Source of the DNA: Megamerina dolium
Lineage: Eukaryota > Arthropoda > Insecta > Diptera > Megamerinidae
Direction of reading: 5' to 3'
NCBI GenBank assembly: GCA_963854835.1
Contig: OY978529.1
Location: 3,754,501 to 3,818,500 of the forward strand
DNA length: 64,000 nt
Part shown: in pieces, positions 21,471-33,190 of the stretch
How positions within the stretch are numbered: position 1 is the stretch's first letter
How the letters are laid out: each line of letters begins with the position of its first letter
Notes under the pieces: generated by a model
Databases searched by the model: none
What the model was told of the DNA's origin: nothing
Seen by the model: the letters and a program-made list of their open reading frames with translations, nothing else
Translations under genes and position numbers: made by a program

Positions 21471-22535
21471 CTTGGGTTTAATGGAAATTTGAAGCGACTT
21501 GGAATCCATTGAGTACACTAACACTTATATGTAGGTAGTAACTAGAATTCAATGTGGATATCAAGTCGATCCGTAGCTGCACTGGCTTTAGGTGCCTGAT
21601 GTCAAAATCATTCTATGTTTATGGTCCGAGGTAATTGCAAATCATAGAGGATTAAGGGATATACTAATCAATACCTTTACCGTATATCAATATAATATTA
21701 TTTGCTTTATGACAGTCATATTTCATACGATGACAAAATACATAACTAATTTACCGTAACAAATTTATTGCATTCATCGATTACGTTGCCCGACAGCTAG
21801 CACTCTTAACAGTTCTGGTGTTTTTTCTGAGTTCAAATAATTCTATTATATATTTCTATGTATTTTCTATAAATGACAACAATCAATCAAGCACTCTATA
21901 AGTCAGTTACTCATGATGGCAGCCATTTTCAATAAGGTTGATTGTCTTTCGGACTCCATTACATAAAGTGTCAGTAATACATCAGCACTTCGAACAGTAA
22001 ATCAATTTACAGTACACATCAGCATACAGTATATTTATAAAGGGTTTTATTGGTTTTATTTTTTTCACACTTCCTTATTAGTAAGGGTTGGGTTGATTAG
22101 AAAAAGAAAACTCTAGGGTGTTTGACAACATTTTAACCATCAGTTAGCCTTGATGTTAGGGGTAGTTTTCTTGAGTTATTCTTAAATTTATGCAGCACAT
22201 TTGACAGCAATTCATCAATTAATCAACTGCCATTATTATTTAAGGGATGATTTCAGTTTGTTTTCGGAAAAGCGGTAAGTATTTGGGTAGCCATTGCAAA
22301 ATGTTGGTGTCAAATATGTATGGAAAGAGGGTGAGTTCTTCACGTACTGATTTTTCATATATATAATTGAATGATGAAAATAATTTCTGCCTTATATTTG
22401 ACCAGGCAACATATGTGGGCGAGACGGTATCATCATCATGTTACTAGTTGGACATAAAGAAATCGTAAATGGCCAAGGACAAACTGCCAAATCATTAGAT
22501 CACATTATCCCATAGTTGGACATTCGCAGAAAGTA
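21471..22535. other. AT-rich spacer without a gene
   Basis: I see no coding motif, RNA gene or element in this stretch. Confidence 0.55.
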
Positions 22536-22539
22536 TGAT

Positions 22540-23378
22540 GTAAAACTGGCTGTCGAGTAGAATCCCACCAAGATTAATACTGATGTTTCATAGATGAATG
22601 GCGGGGTATACTGCAAAGATCTTGAGGTATTAAACTCCTTCCATCTCGGAGATACATTTAGTATATTTCAGGCCGAAGCTCTCGGAATAAAAGAGCCTTG
22701 TAAGATACTGAACAATCAGATACATACATCATCGAAGGCATGTATTTTGTCAGATAGTCAATCGGCACTTATGGCATTTATATCACCGATAACGAACTCA
22801 ACAATCATAGGTCAATGTAAGGAAGAGTTTAACACACTAGCACGCAAAATGGACATCACTCTCGTCTGGGTACCTGGTTACGGGAACATAAAAGAAAACG
22901 AGAAAGCGGACGAACCTACGGACGAAGGGGGTAACTCATAGCGAATCCGAGTCGATAACTGTTGGAAACATCCTTAGCGACATCAAAAGAAAGCTCTACC
23001 TACAGTCTCGAAACAGCAGGCAGAAACTAGGTGGTCAAGGCAACTTGGCCTAAGTACGATAAGTCAAGAACCGACGAATTGGTAAGAAAGAAAAGAAAAT
23101 ATACCTTCAGAACCACTTCCATTATTACCGGTCACTGGCCGGCCGATAGGTGACCATGAAGAGAAAATTGAATGGCCCTACAACGACAGATGCCGAAGCT
23201 GCAAACAAGAGGGATCCAAGAACGCGGTATTCCACTATCTATGTGAGTGCCCAATTCTGGCCGCTCGACGACATAGAACTCTAGGGAAATTCGTAATGGA
23301 TAGTCGAAATGAAATTGCTGGAAACAAAATAGAAGACATTAACAGGTTTATTAAGGGATCAGGATGGTTCGTATAGGC
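22540..23378 (+). pseudogene. RNase H LINE, 3' end
   Basis: The open frame 22594-22941 reads GGVYCKDLEVLNSFHLGDTF, SIFQAEALGIKE, SDSQSALMAF and LVWVPGYGNIKENEKADE, the body of an RNase H domain. The DGS start lies just upstream as TDVS*MNGG. After frameshifts the zinc region is at 23120-23280 (CRSCKQEGSKNAVFHYLCECPIL), and the polyprotein ends in INRFIKGSGWFV at a TAG near 23376. The histidine of the usual PGH motif is tyrosine here. It belongs to the same broad group as the copies at 1, 20134 and 28445. Confidence 0.83.
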
Positions 23379-23484
23379 CTCACTTCAGTGGTTCCACTAG
23401 TGGTGTAACCAAATGGTGCTTTTCTATGTGATAATTGAGTCTCAGTTTCTGTCTACCGAACAGCACCTAACTCAACCAATCAAC

Positions 23485-23620
23485 CAAGTCCCTTCTAATG
23501 CTGTTCAAATTCAGAAAGAAGCTCGATGGTATCACAATGGGCCTTTCTGGCTTAAGTGTGTCCTCTCAGAGAGAGAGAGAGAGAGAGCGAGAGAAATATA
23601 ACATAATATAACCTAACACG
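23485..23620 (+). mobile_element. SINE subfamily 2, 3' fragment with LINE-like tail
   Basis: AAGTCCCTTCTAATGCTGTT followed by GAAGCTCGATGGTATCACAA matches the last part of the SINE body. It then continues into the tail GGGCC TTTCT GGCTTAAGTG, TCCTCTCAGAGAGAGAG (expanded GA repeat) and ATATAACCTAACA. The copy is truncated at its 5' end, which is unusual evidence that the LINE-like tail belongs to the SINE and is not a neighbouring LINE. It lies about 105 bp downstream of a LINE stop codon. Confidence 0.7.
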
Positions 23621-25072
23621 ACAGCGCAAGTTTTGTATGTTTCATTTATTTTTAAGTGGAAATTGATTAATTGACTAATAGTTTCTAGTTTCTGGTATGA
23701 GTACATTAATAGAAAAATTCATTAAAAATTAAAGAATTTCACAAACAAATTTCCTCTAAAAAAAATGTTTAAATACTACATTAAAAAATTACTTTATAAT
23801 ACGACTATATTTAAAACTAATTTCTGCTGCAATAAAAAAAAAGTATTGGAGAAAAAAAAAATTTATGAATTTGGAACTAAAATTCAGGTAGAAATTTTCA
23901 CAATCCACTCAAAACTGAAATCTCATTAAATGCAAGGATTTATTGTGTTAATAAATTACATTAAAAATAAATAATAAAAAAAAAACAAACAATTTATTTC
24001 ACGTTCACTCGTTATCATTTCGAAAGTGTTACACCGAGACTCAAGAAAGTCATGGAAAAGATGGCAACAAAAAGTTTTAATGCTTAATGCTTATGTCATT
24101 TCAACTGAGCAGCATCTGAGTTGTTTGTGTATCTTGGTGGCATATGATTAATTTGTGTTAATTTGTTAATAACATATTGTGAAATGTTTTATTATCAACA
24201 CATATACGCATGTAACAGACAGACAGTCATAAAACAGGCATAGTGAAATGATATTAACAGCACAAGAAAACGAGGTCGTCTCATCATTATTACTCACGCA
24301 GTGCAACAGTTACTAGCAATTCATTATTGAATATTGCTCTGCATGTTCATCAAATCACAAATTCAAGATCGAAGCTAAAGAAATGCGAATGGAAATGAAA
24401 ACGACTAAAGCACGAACTGATTGAATGAATGCGTTCGTTTGTTCGTTCGTTCAATCAACTGAACGACTGAGAACTGAACGACACACCGATCAAGTGACCG
24501 ACCTACGTTCAATTTTTGAATACGAAACTAAATTTCACTCTCTCACACTCTCGTTCTCTCTTGCTCTGTTCTCTCGGCAAACTAATTTTTGACATTGTCG
24601 CTGTGTTAGCATTCATATTTGCTCATTTATCACCATCACCACTATTACTTATTAGCATCACGCAAAGATATTGGTTTGTCCGTTTGCATCGTCCCATCCG
24701 TTCATTCATTCAACCGTTCGTCTGTCGTTTGGGTGACAAGAATTTTATATTAATTTATTACAGTTCATCTGACAGAGAATTAAGAGCAGACAATTTATGA
24801 CTTTGTTATTACTATTTTTTTTTCATTATCATCATCGTCGTTGTCGTCGTCGTCGTTAGCGTCATCTTTTTCCATAAGCAATGAATTAAGCATCAGCAGC
24901 ATTGCAACAAAATGAATATGTAAATTTGTTATACACACACACTAAAGCATGTCCAAGTTGGATATATTAATGGCAATAAAATAATTACAATAGAAATTAT
25001 TAATTTTCAAATAGAAAATATGTATATTTTCTTAGTGATAAAGTGAACAAGTCCAGTGTGAACAGCATGAAA
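23621..25072. other. AT-rich spacer with simple repeats
   Basis: Contains GTTC repeats near 24432-24452 and CGT/GTC repeats near 24834-24862. The open frame 24516-24800 begins in CT-rich low-complexity DNA and has no recognisable domain. Confidence 0.55.
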
Positions 25073-25109
25073 TACAGGGTGATTTTTTAGCAACGCACTT
25101 TTTGACAAT

Positions 25110-25465
25110 ACTGTTTTTGGCGGCGAGAAAGACGAAACAAAACTGATGACTTTTGAAAGAAAAATTTTCCGAAAAATCTACGGCGCAATTAAAATTGAAC
25201 CTGACGAATGGAGAATAAGGTGGAACGATGACGATTCAACGAATGGACGATTCAAGATGTCAAAGAAAAATACTAGATGCGAAGTCATTCACCAACAAAG
25301 CAGGAGGAAGACCAAAATCAAGATGGATGGACAAAGTAAACGAAGACTTAAAAAAACTCCAAATGGAAAACTGTAAAGAGACGACAAAAGACCATGTAAC
25401 ATGGAGGCGTATTGTTCAGCAGGCCAAAGCTGACAATAAGGTGTAGCGCCAAATGATGATGATGA
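25110..25465 (+). pseudogene. RTE-like retrotransposon 3' end (second type), inserted in the DD41D element
   Basis: MTFERKIFRKIYGAIKIEPD followed in a shifted frame by GGRPKSRWMDKVNEDLKKLQ and DHVTWRRIVQQAKADNKV is the usual C-terminus of RTE-like polyproteins. The stop is followed by ATGATGATGATGA, a short tandem tail as expected for the RTE group. It is distinct from the LGHVERM family elsewhere in the window. Confidence 0.75.
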
Positions 25466-25579
25466 CAGTTTTTGACAGCTCAACTGTTTTCGTGTCACAT
25501 GTTACTGTCAAACATGTTCAGTTTGGTCTATATTTTAACCATAAATCGACTTACAAACGAACAACGCTTGCATACTCGG

Positions 25580-25925
25580 TTCATTCATTCTTCCATTTTA
25601 TGCTCAATTTGGGCGACCTTCTGAGGCGGATATTCGGAATCTTGTGACTAAATTTCGCACCAAATGTATGTTATTGGACATTAAACCATCAACACGCATA
25701 CGTAGAGTGCGGACAGAAGAACATATCGCAGTTGTATTCGCCAGTGTTGCTGATGATCGTGAATTGACGATTCTGCGCCGTTCGCAGCAATTGGGCCTCT
25801 GTTACTCCACTATGTGGAAAAGTTTTGCGGAAGGATTTGGGTGTAAAACCTTTTAAAATACAGCTGGTGCAAGAATTGAAACCACACGAAATAACACAAC
25901 GGCTATGACTATGACTTGTAGCCGC
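25580..25925 (+). pseudogene. DD41D transposase, N-terminal DNA-binding part
   Basis: A frame from about 25590 gives FGRPSEADIRNLVTKFRTK without a formal start. It continues in 25644-25856 with RIRRVRTEEHIAVVFASVAD and RRSQQLGLCYSTMWK, then after a frameshift FKIQLVQELKPHEITQRL. These are the two helix-turn-helix regions and linker of the transposase. The continuing part is displaced to 26756 by inserted DNA. Confidence 0.75.
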
Positions 25926-26469
25926 ACTTTTCTTTGCTAAAAAATATCTTAACAAAACTTAATGCAAATGCTGTTTTTTCCGCAATTCTTAAAATTTTCC
26001 ATCGTTAAACAAAAAAAAAAAAGGCGCACAACCAAATTGAAACTTTTGACTAAATTTGACAGCAAGTGAATAGTCATTTAAAATGACATTTCGGACAATG
26101 ATGTACGATATCGCGCTTACGCGTGGCGCCATTTAATGTAAAACACACCCAATATCAATTTAGTCGAAGAACCTCCAAAATGAGTGCAGATAATCATGTA
26201 TTTAACAAAATGTTGTGGAGGAAACCCCCTTAAGGGAGACTGTGATGTTATTTTCCCGGATTCCTTCACTTTTTTAACTTTAACTTCGCTTTGGTACCGC
26301 AAAATAGGGAGTCTCATGTATAAAAATCGAAAAATCGTATACTATCGCCTTCCTATTATATCTACGTAATCTCAGCTTGATTTCGACTTGGTTAAAAATG
26401 AAGACCAATTTATATTTCGATACTTTCACATAATAGTCTGGTGGTGTTTTTTTCAGGGTAACGTGTCTC
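25926..26469. other. Inserted DNA of unknown type inside the DD41D element
   Basis: This stretch interrupts the transposase but matches no recognised family. It contains a poly(A) run near 26010-26022 and no coding motif. A segment near 26205-26240 (AAAATGTTGTGGAGGAAACC) is weakly like the dispersed 120-170 bp repeat. Confidence 0.4.
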
Positions 26470-26499
26470 ACTACCTCAACCGGGTAGGGCTAGCGCAAT

Positions 26500-26755
26500 C
26501 CTTGTTGAACTCATATCGAACGAACTGTGTGAAAGGTTGAAGCCTGTCCTTAAAAACTTGCTTGGCCCTTATCAGTGTTTCTCCAGACCTTGTAAATCCA
26601 CCATCGACCAGATTTTCATACTACACCGTATCTGGACCCAAGAAAAGCAAATCGACACACACCATATATTTCTTGATTATAAAGCCGCTTTCGACAGTCC
26701 TGTAAGGGATTACCTCCACACAACAATGTCTGACTTCGGTATTAGTAATTGTGCG
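26500..26755 (+). pseudogene. RTE-like reverse transcriptase fragment
   Basis: Reads NELCERLKPVLKNLLGPYQC, KSTIDQIFILHRI and QIDTHHIFLDYKAAFDSPVR, the fingers and start of the palm, homologous to residues about 65-160 of the copy at 31388-32644. It stops at SDFGI and joins the transposase directly. The first catalytic aspartate region (DYKAAFD) is intact, but the YADD motif is absent. Confidence 0.8.
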
Positions 26756-26992
26756 CTGGCAAAGTTGGATGAAAATCTACATTTTTATTGGAAAATTGTG
26801 TTCAGCGACGAAGCTGTGGTTTCTGGTTGAATGGATACGTGAACAAAACATTGCAAGAACTGCCAATGAATCCCGAAAAATGCACGTCATGGTGTAGATT
26901 ATGGGCCGGTGGCATCATTGAGCCGTACTTTTTCAAAGACGACGAAGGCAGGAACGTTACTGTGAATGGCGAGCGCTACTGTGCGATGATTA
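26756..26992 (+). pseudogene. DD41D transposase, first catalytic segment
   Basis: LAKLDENLHFYWKIVFSDEA carries the first catalytic aspartate, followed by WLNGYVNKT, MNPEKCTSWCRLWAGGIIEP and VTVNGERYCAMI. A one-base shift follows FSDEA. It ends at the SINE target site; 27350-27582 continues the same protein. Confidence 0.85.
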
Positions 26993-27349
26993 TAAATAAC
27001 ATAAATATGTGGCACATAAAGCCCCAAAGGGCTCATTGGCCGAGCTTCTCTTCCATTACTGTTGTGCGTCTTAAATTTTGGACAATATTAGAAGGGACCT
27101 ACTTATTTTAGCCCGTTCCGAACGGCAGAACACTTGTGACATCACTTTTTCTGAGCTTTGTCACAGAGTTCTTTAAGAAGCTTTTTCATGGCAAGTTGTT
27201 ACTGTCGGGAGAATTGCCAATTGCTTGCCGACAGGTGGGTACCGTTCGAAAGAAAAATCTTATCGATATTAAATTTGTTATGCATCAGCCGGGGATTGAA
27301 CTACGACCTACAGATCAGAAGGCGAACACTCTAACCACTGAGCTACGGC
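26993..27349 (-). mobile_element. tRNA-derived SINE, subfamily 1, full length
   Basis: Minus-strand copy with a perfect 15-bp target duplication, ACTGTGCGATGATTA, at 26978-26992 and 27350-27364. The target is coding sequence of the DD41D transposase, so the insertion boundaries are exact. Head motifs GTAGCTCAGTGGTTAGAG and GTAGTTCAATCCCC are near the right end, and the hairpin with CCACATATTTATG is at the left. It is one of the best copies for defining the family. Confidence 0.95.
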
Positions 27350-27364
27350 ACTGTGCGATGATTA

Positions 27365-27582
27365 CAAACTCTTTGCCCAAAATGGAAGAGCTGGACTTGG
27401 CTGACATGTGGTCTCAACAAAACCGTGCCATATGCCACATAGCATGCGAAACAATGGCCCAATTGAGAGACGAGTTCGTTGAACAGTTTATTTCACGTTT
27501 GGTGTCAGTCCATTGACCGCCTAAATCATGCGATTTAACGCCTTTAGACTATTTTTTGTGCGGATATGTTAAGACTTACCAC
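27365..27582 (+). pseudogene. DD41D transposase, second catalytic segment
   Basis: Reads NSLPKMEELDLADMWSQQNR, CETMAQLRDEFVEQFISR, then a TGA and PPKSCDLTPLDYFLCGYVK. The second catalytic aspartate of the QQDGA motif has become asparagine (QQNRA). From that position to the D of TPLD are 41 residues, which gives the DD41D spacing. The MITE at 27583 interrupts the frame, and the C-terminus resumes at 27863-28010 (IEEFIHEIPADMLERVCQNW). Confidence 0.83.
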
Positions 27583-27862
27583 CTTGATTAAAAAGTTGCC
27601 GGATTAATCACGAATAATGAGCCTTATCATGGTGCAAAATCCACGAGTTTTCTGCCCACAATTCTGCTCTCTTTCCGTAGTACTCATAAACCCACCCACG
27701 TCTCTCTCCCCAGTAATGATCCTTTTGATGAATATCGGGATCGGATTCAGCCGTCAACACGGTCTATTTTTTGTATGAACTTGATTGAAAATTGTAAAAA
27801 AAAATCGCCAACACACACAGAGATAGATGTACTTTTGTTATTCCGGGAACTTTTTGATCAAG
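27583..27862 (-). mobile_element. 280-bp deleted mariner, nested in the DD41D element
   Basis: Ends are inverted: CTTGATTAAAAAGTTGCCGG at 27583 and its counterpart CCGGGAACTTTTTGATCAAG ending 27862. On the minus strand the interior reads RIITG-type then WVYEYYGKRAELWAENSWIL and HHDKAHYS, joining two distant parts of a SETMAR-type mariner transposase across an internal deletion. A related terminal sequence, AAAAAGTTCCCGGAATAAC, lies at about 46409. Confidence 0.75.
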
Positions 27863-28444
27863 ATGTCATGTCTATAGCGACAAGTCCGCAACGGCTGACG
27901 CACTGGTAGCCAATATTGAAGAATTTATTCATGAGATACCGGCCGATATGTTGGAGAGAGTATGCCAAAATTGGACCCAGCGTATGAACCATTAGAGGCG
28001 CAGCCGCAATCAACATTTACATTAAAACATCTTTAAACATTGAATTATATAGATCGTTTTATTGACTCAAATAAAGATTTCATACATTTCTTTAAATTTT
28101 ATGTATTTTTTTTTTTTTAATCAAATTCGAAGACTCTTAAAAAATCACCCTGTATATAAAGACCTATTACACATATGCATTTGTAAAAGTCATTAAGACA
28201 GAAATGAATGCTTGTTGGTGGTCTACAATTGACTACATTCGTAGATAATACATATTATACATTTAGACTTGGTGGCAATAATCATCACATAGAGTTTACA
28301 CAGTAATTTGCGAAAATTTTTGTAAAATATTCTATATATAGGCAATTGGTGCAGACAAAATGGCTAGGTTGGAATTGCTTAATCATTCATCATGTTGATG
28401 AAAGCTGATAACCTAAATTCAACAATGAGCAAAATTAATTAATA

Positions 28445-29695
28445 CTAAGAAACCAAATTCAGATGCGAAAGCTGCTTGTCGAAGTCTGTTGTGACGTTGT
28501 TAAATTCAAATGTCGATGGAGGGGATAAACCAACCTACGGTGAAAGAACTTTGGAGTATTGGAGTATTGTGTTGGTGCTACTGGGGCCTGTTGCACCTGC
28601 CTCCCTACGGCCTTGGATCCTATTTTGAACCTCCTCCCAATTGATTTGCACATACTATGTACTATGTATCGCAAACGGTACTCAGCGAATCTGGATGTTA
28701 GAAGTGTACTCAACAAGGACACAGTAGTATCCTTAGACATGTACCTATAGATATTGTTGACAACAGGACGGACTTTTGCCCTTGCAAGCTGGCTTTTACG
28801 AGTGGCATAAAGGCTGTATTTCCATGTAGGAATGAGTGGAAGAAAGATGGGATCCTGGCCGGTAGAGATACACAAATTTTCACTGATGGTTCCAAAATGA
28901 AGTCCTTAGAAATATCAACGTCCGCAAAACTCCCATTTAACTGCAGTGTGTTCCAGGCGAAAGTAAATATATGCGATTTTGCAAGCATGCGAATTGCTCC
29001 AGCAGAGGAACATAACTGGAAAGGTAACAATTCTCTATGACAGCCAGGCAGCTATAAAGGCGCTAGCCGCACCAATTGTTAGCTCAAAGCTGGTCGGGGA
29101 ATGTAAAAAAATAATAACCTCACTAACTGCCATCCTCGAAGTATCAGTTATCTGTGTTTCAGGACATAAGGGAATCGCACGTAACGAAAATGCTGATGAG
29201 CTAGCCCGTAGGGGCTCAGCTGCAGACAATAAACGAACAACCAATGCCGATGTGGGCGTTCCCCTTGGGCGAAGCCAAGGGGATTATCCGAAAATACTAC
29301 CTAATCGAAGCGCAGCGGAAAGCACCACAACCTGCGCAATTTCAAAAGCCACCTGGCCAATGACTACAATGAGAAGAGGGCAAGGAGCCTTCTGAGTAGA
29401 TCTAGGGAGGTCATACACAAACTAATAGCAGTATGCACAGGCCACTGGGCCGGCCATTGGTATACATGCACAGAAAAAAGGGTATTCCGCAAACGACCAT
29501 TGCAGAAGCTGTAACGCCGTAGCTGCTAAGGGGTCGGTGAAGCATTTCTTGTGTAAAAGCCCGCCTTTAACCAGAAACCGATTAACATCGTTCAGTAACC
29601 CTTTCTTGGATAACCAAAGACAGTTATCTAAAATAGAGATCTCCCACATCCTTCAATTTTTAAACAACTCTGGCTGGTTGTAACATATTCTTTAA
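28445..29695 (+). pseudogene. RNase H LINE, thumb region to C-terminus
   Basis: From about 28555 the frame GATGACCTCLPTALDPILNL, PIDLHILCTMY is the region between reverse transcriptase and RNase H. RNase H begins near 28873 (QIFTDGSKMKSL) and continues in 28979-29395 with LYDSQAAIKALAA, VSGHKGIARNENADELARRG. The zinc region follows near 29490-29560 (HCRSCNAVAAKGSVKHFLCK), and the protein ends ILQFLNNSGWL at about 29682. The usual VWVPGH is ICVSGH. Several frameshifts and stops are present. The 3' tail ends in CTACCTACCTACCTA near 29775-29790. Confidence 0.82.
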
Positions 29696-29699
29696 CACT

Positions 29700-30682
29700 A
29701 AGTAGGTCTTAGCGAGATTTATGGCTCAAAATGGCATTTTGTTTGTTAAGTACTTGAGCGACCAGGGTCGCAGCTATCTACCTACCTACCTATTGGAGAA
29801 GCCGCCAACGTTTGGAAAGACGAAATTTTCACAAAATAATCTATTTGACTATTATTTTTCTAAAGTCAGTCTAAAGTCAGTCCCATTACGGTAATTGTGC
29901 CACTAATGAGTAAATGCGAATTAAAAAGTTGGTTCCAAAAATGCTACAGTGTCTCCTCTGGTGTAAGGTAATGAAAATAATTTTTAATGTTGGACCAAAA
30001 TATTTCTAATCTATTTGCTATAGAAATTGCTGTGCAATTGAATACCTTTTGTCCATGAGCTCTGTGTGTTTTGAATGAAGTTAACCCTCATCCAGCTTAT
30101 TATTAGATTTGCTGGTCTAATGAACATCCCTTGCTTGATACACTTACTCAATTCAAATCATTTATTTGGAATTTTCAAGTGACAACTCACATGAGAATAT
30201 ATAGGAGAAAGAGACACAGAACAGTCAGTTAGAATGACATATACAATGTATGATATTTTTGTATTTAGAAACAATTTATAAGACATCAAAATGCTGTGGA
30301 AAATACCACAACAACAACAACAACAACAACAACAAACATGAAATGGTATTGCCAAAATATGTGTTGTATAATAAATACTCTTACTACGACTACTACTCGT
30401 ACTACTACTACTACCCGTACTACCACCATACTTCTGCACTCATGAAATACATTTTTATATATAAAAATGTCAAAATTTGATTTACTGTTTTTAATTTTAA
30501 CTTAAAAACCTGTCAAAAATAAATCATTCAATCGTTCGTTCATTCGTTCATTTGTTCGTTTGTTTGCTGTTGTTGTTGTTGTTGTTGTTGTTGTTGGCAT
30601 TCATTTGTTATTTTGGGTATTTCGTCTTGCCTCCGTTTTTGTCATCATCATCGTCGTCGTTGTCGTTGTTGTCGTCGTTTGC

Positions 30683-30716
<34 letters not shown>

Positions 30717-31178
30717 ACATTACCAGCATCAGCACCATTATCATTAAAACACACACACACACGCAGGTATGACCCTATACTGCCATCATCCTCATCATAA
30801 TTACCATCAACATCACCAAAACCACACCAGCGACCTAAGTGTTGAGTAAATTTTGTCACTTTTTAGTCTTTCATGGTAGTCAGTATTGGGCCATTGGGTG
30901 TGTATGTATGAGAACGTACACACACACACACACCCAATGCATGTATTTGTCGATTTTTCGATTAATTTCAAAAATGTTTAAGAATTTTCTTGACATTTTA
31001 CAAATAAAATTGATTTATGAAAATTTTATTTTACTATTTTTTTTTTTTTTTGACAATTTTGCTTTCTATTTCATTAAAATACTAGCTAATATCATATAAA
31101 TGACATTTTTAGGTTGAACGCATGAGGTCTTTGCCCCAAAAATAAGTTTCTTTGGAGTCTATTCTCATTAACTGACTC
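29700..31178. repeat. Spacer dominated by simple repeats
   Basis: (CAA)9 at about 30307-30335, (TAC)n at 30378-30424, (GTT)n at 30567-30597, (CGT/GTT)n at 30648-30680, (CA)14 at about 30686-30713, (CA)n near 30750-30761 and (CA)n near 30918-30934. The open frames across this block translate to runs of V, L, S, T or H and are microsatellite artefacts. Confidence 0.75.
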
Positions 31179-31179
31179 A

Positions 31180-33115
31180 CTTACTTACATACTTATGTGG
31201 CCATAACAACCGAATATCGATTTAGGCCGAAAATAACATGCTTCGCCAGCCATCTCTGTTCTTCGCTAGCTGGCGCCAGTTAGAAATTCCAAGCGCCGTC
31301 AGGTTCTCCAGTACTTGGTCTTTCCACCGGAGGTTTGGTCTTCCTCTTCTGCGTCGTCCTCCAGCGGGTTCAGAATATAACACCTTCTTAGCTGGAGCGT
31401 GTTCTTCCATTCGCTCGACATGACCTAGACAGCGCAGCCGCTGGATTTTGATGCGCTTTACTATCAATATCGGCATACAGCTCGTACAGCTCATGGTTGT
31501 ACCTTATTCGGTACTCGCCACCAACGCAAATAGGTCCAAAGATCTTGCGTAGGACTTTTCTCTCGAAAACTCCAAGCATTCGCTCATCCGAGGTGGAAAT
31601 TGTCCAGGCTTCAGCGCCATATGTTAGGACAGGCATGATGAGAGACTTGTAAAGTGTAGTTTTCGTTCTTCGAGAAAGGGATCGACTTCTCAATTGCTTA
31701 CTCAGCCCAAAGTAACACTTGATAGCAAGAGTTATCCTGCGCATAGTCTCCAAGCTGACGTCATTACTGCTGTTAATGCTGGTTCCAAGATAGACAAAGT
31801 CCCTTACTACTTCAAAAGCGTAGTTGTCAACAGTGACGTGCTGTCCAAGATGCCGGGACTCTTTGTTTGTTGACACTAGATACTTCGTCTTGCCCTCGTT
31901 CACCGTGAGACCCATCCGACGCGACTCTCTTTCCAACTCTGAGAATGCTGCACTGACTGCTCGCGTGTTCATGCCGATTATGTCAATATCGTCGGCATAC
32001 GCTAACAGCATGACACTTTTGTTGAAGATAGTGCCATTATGTCGTAGATCAGCAGCTCGTATTATTTTCTCCATAATAAGATTGAAGAAGTCGCATGATA
32101 ACGAATCACCTTGTCTGAAACCCCGTTCGGTATTAAACGGTGCGGAGAGGTCCTTCCCAATTTTCACTGCACAACGGCAGTTATGCAGTGTCATTCTACA
32201 AAGTCGAATGAGCTTTGCAGGAATACCGAACTCAGACATTGTTGCGTAAAGGTAATCCCTTACCGGACTGTCGAAAGCGGCTTTATAATCAACAAATAGG
32301 TGGTGTGTGTCGATCTGTTTTTCTTGGGTCTTCTCAGGGATTTGGCGCAGTGTGAAAATCTGGTCGATGGTGGATTTACCAGGTCTGAAGCCACACTGAT
32401 ACGGTCCAATCAGATTGCTGAGCATAGGCTTCAACCTTTCACACAGTACGCTCGATAGAACCTTGTATGCGATGCTCAGGAGACTTATTCCACGGTAGTT
32501 GGCGCAAATTGTGGGGTCTCCTTTTTTATGTACAGGACAGAGAACACTGAGCCTCCAATCATCAGGCACTCTTTCATCCGACCATATTCTGCATATGAGC
32601 TGGTACATGCGGGTGAGCAGCTCATCGCCTCCGGTCTTAAACAACTCGGCAGGCAGGCCATCAGCACCTGCAGCTTTGTTGTTCTTCAGCCTTAAAATGG
32701 CCGTTTCAACCTCGTCATAGCCGAGTGGTGGAACATCAACACCATCATCTGTAATTGGGGTTATCGGGCAATCTCCTCCACTGGCGGAATTGTTCGTAGC
32801 ATCGCCATTCAGTAATGTGGAGAAGTGTTCCCTCCATAGGCTCAGTACACTCTGGATATCTGTAACCAGATTCCCATTTCCATCACGACAATAAGAAGCT
32901 CCGGGATTTAAACCTCAACTCAGGCGCTTGATCTTTTCGAAGAATTTTCGAGTCTCATTCTCGTCGGTACACATCTCTATCTCCTCACACTCGCGTCTTT
33001 CCAACTCCCTCTTCTTGCGCCTGAAAAGACATCTCTCTGCACTCCTTTTCTCTCTATACCGCTCCTTAACAGCTCGCGTTGCGCCTGCACGCAAGGTTTT
33101 CCTGACTCAGAAGTT
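31180..33115 (-). pseudogene. RTE-like non-LTR retrotransposon, best-preserved copy
   Basis: Minus strand. The longest frame (32644-31388, 418 codons) contains HKKGDPTICANYRGISLL, YQCGFRPGKSTIDQIF, VDYKAAFDSPVR, ERGFRQGDSLSCDFFNLIME, LLAYADDIDIIG (catalytic, near 31990) and TYGAEAWTIST. A one-base shift near 31465 moves to the frame 31494-31222, with RIKIQRLRCLGHVERMEE and RRRRGRPNLRWKDQVLENL. Upstream to about 33110 the linker reads RECEEIEM and LKNNKAAGADGLPAELFK, with a TGA after IKRLS near 32918. The endonuclease is missing. The 3' end is CTTATGTGGCCATAA (plus strand) near 31193. The clade is likely RTE-like but not certain. Confidence 0.87.
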
Positions 33116-33190
33116 GAAAAACTGGTTGGTCGCATCCAGAAAAATAAAAAACAAAAAAGGAATAAATGGTTTAAGTCGGATAAAAACCTA

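Larger units (their letters stand above)
25075..28152 (+). mobile_element. DD41D-type IS630/mariner transposon, a mosaic of nested insertions
   Basis: The left end CAGGGTGATTTTTTAG (25075) and right end TTAAAAAATCACCCTG (ending 28152) are inverted copies flanked by TA. Between them, pieces of one transposase occur in the correct order and orientation, interrupted by an RTE-like tail (about 25110-25465), another RTE-like fragment (26470-26755), a SINE (26993-27349) and a small mariner MITE (27583-27862). The core element without insertions would be roughly 1.3 kb. The same transposase family is split in a different place at 50207-51590. Confidence 0.85.

Noticed and set aside
30552..30859. Overlapping open frames rich in V, L, S, T and H on both strands
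   Set aside because: They are translations of GTT, CGT and CA microsatellites with no domain.
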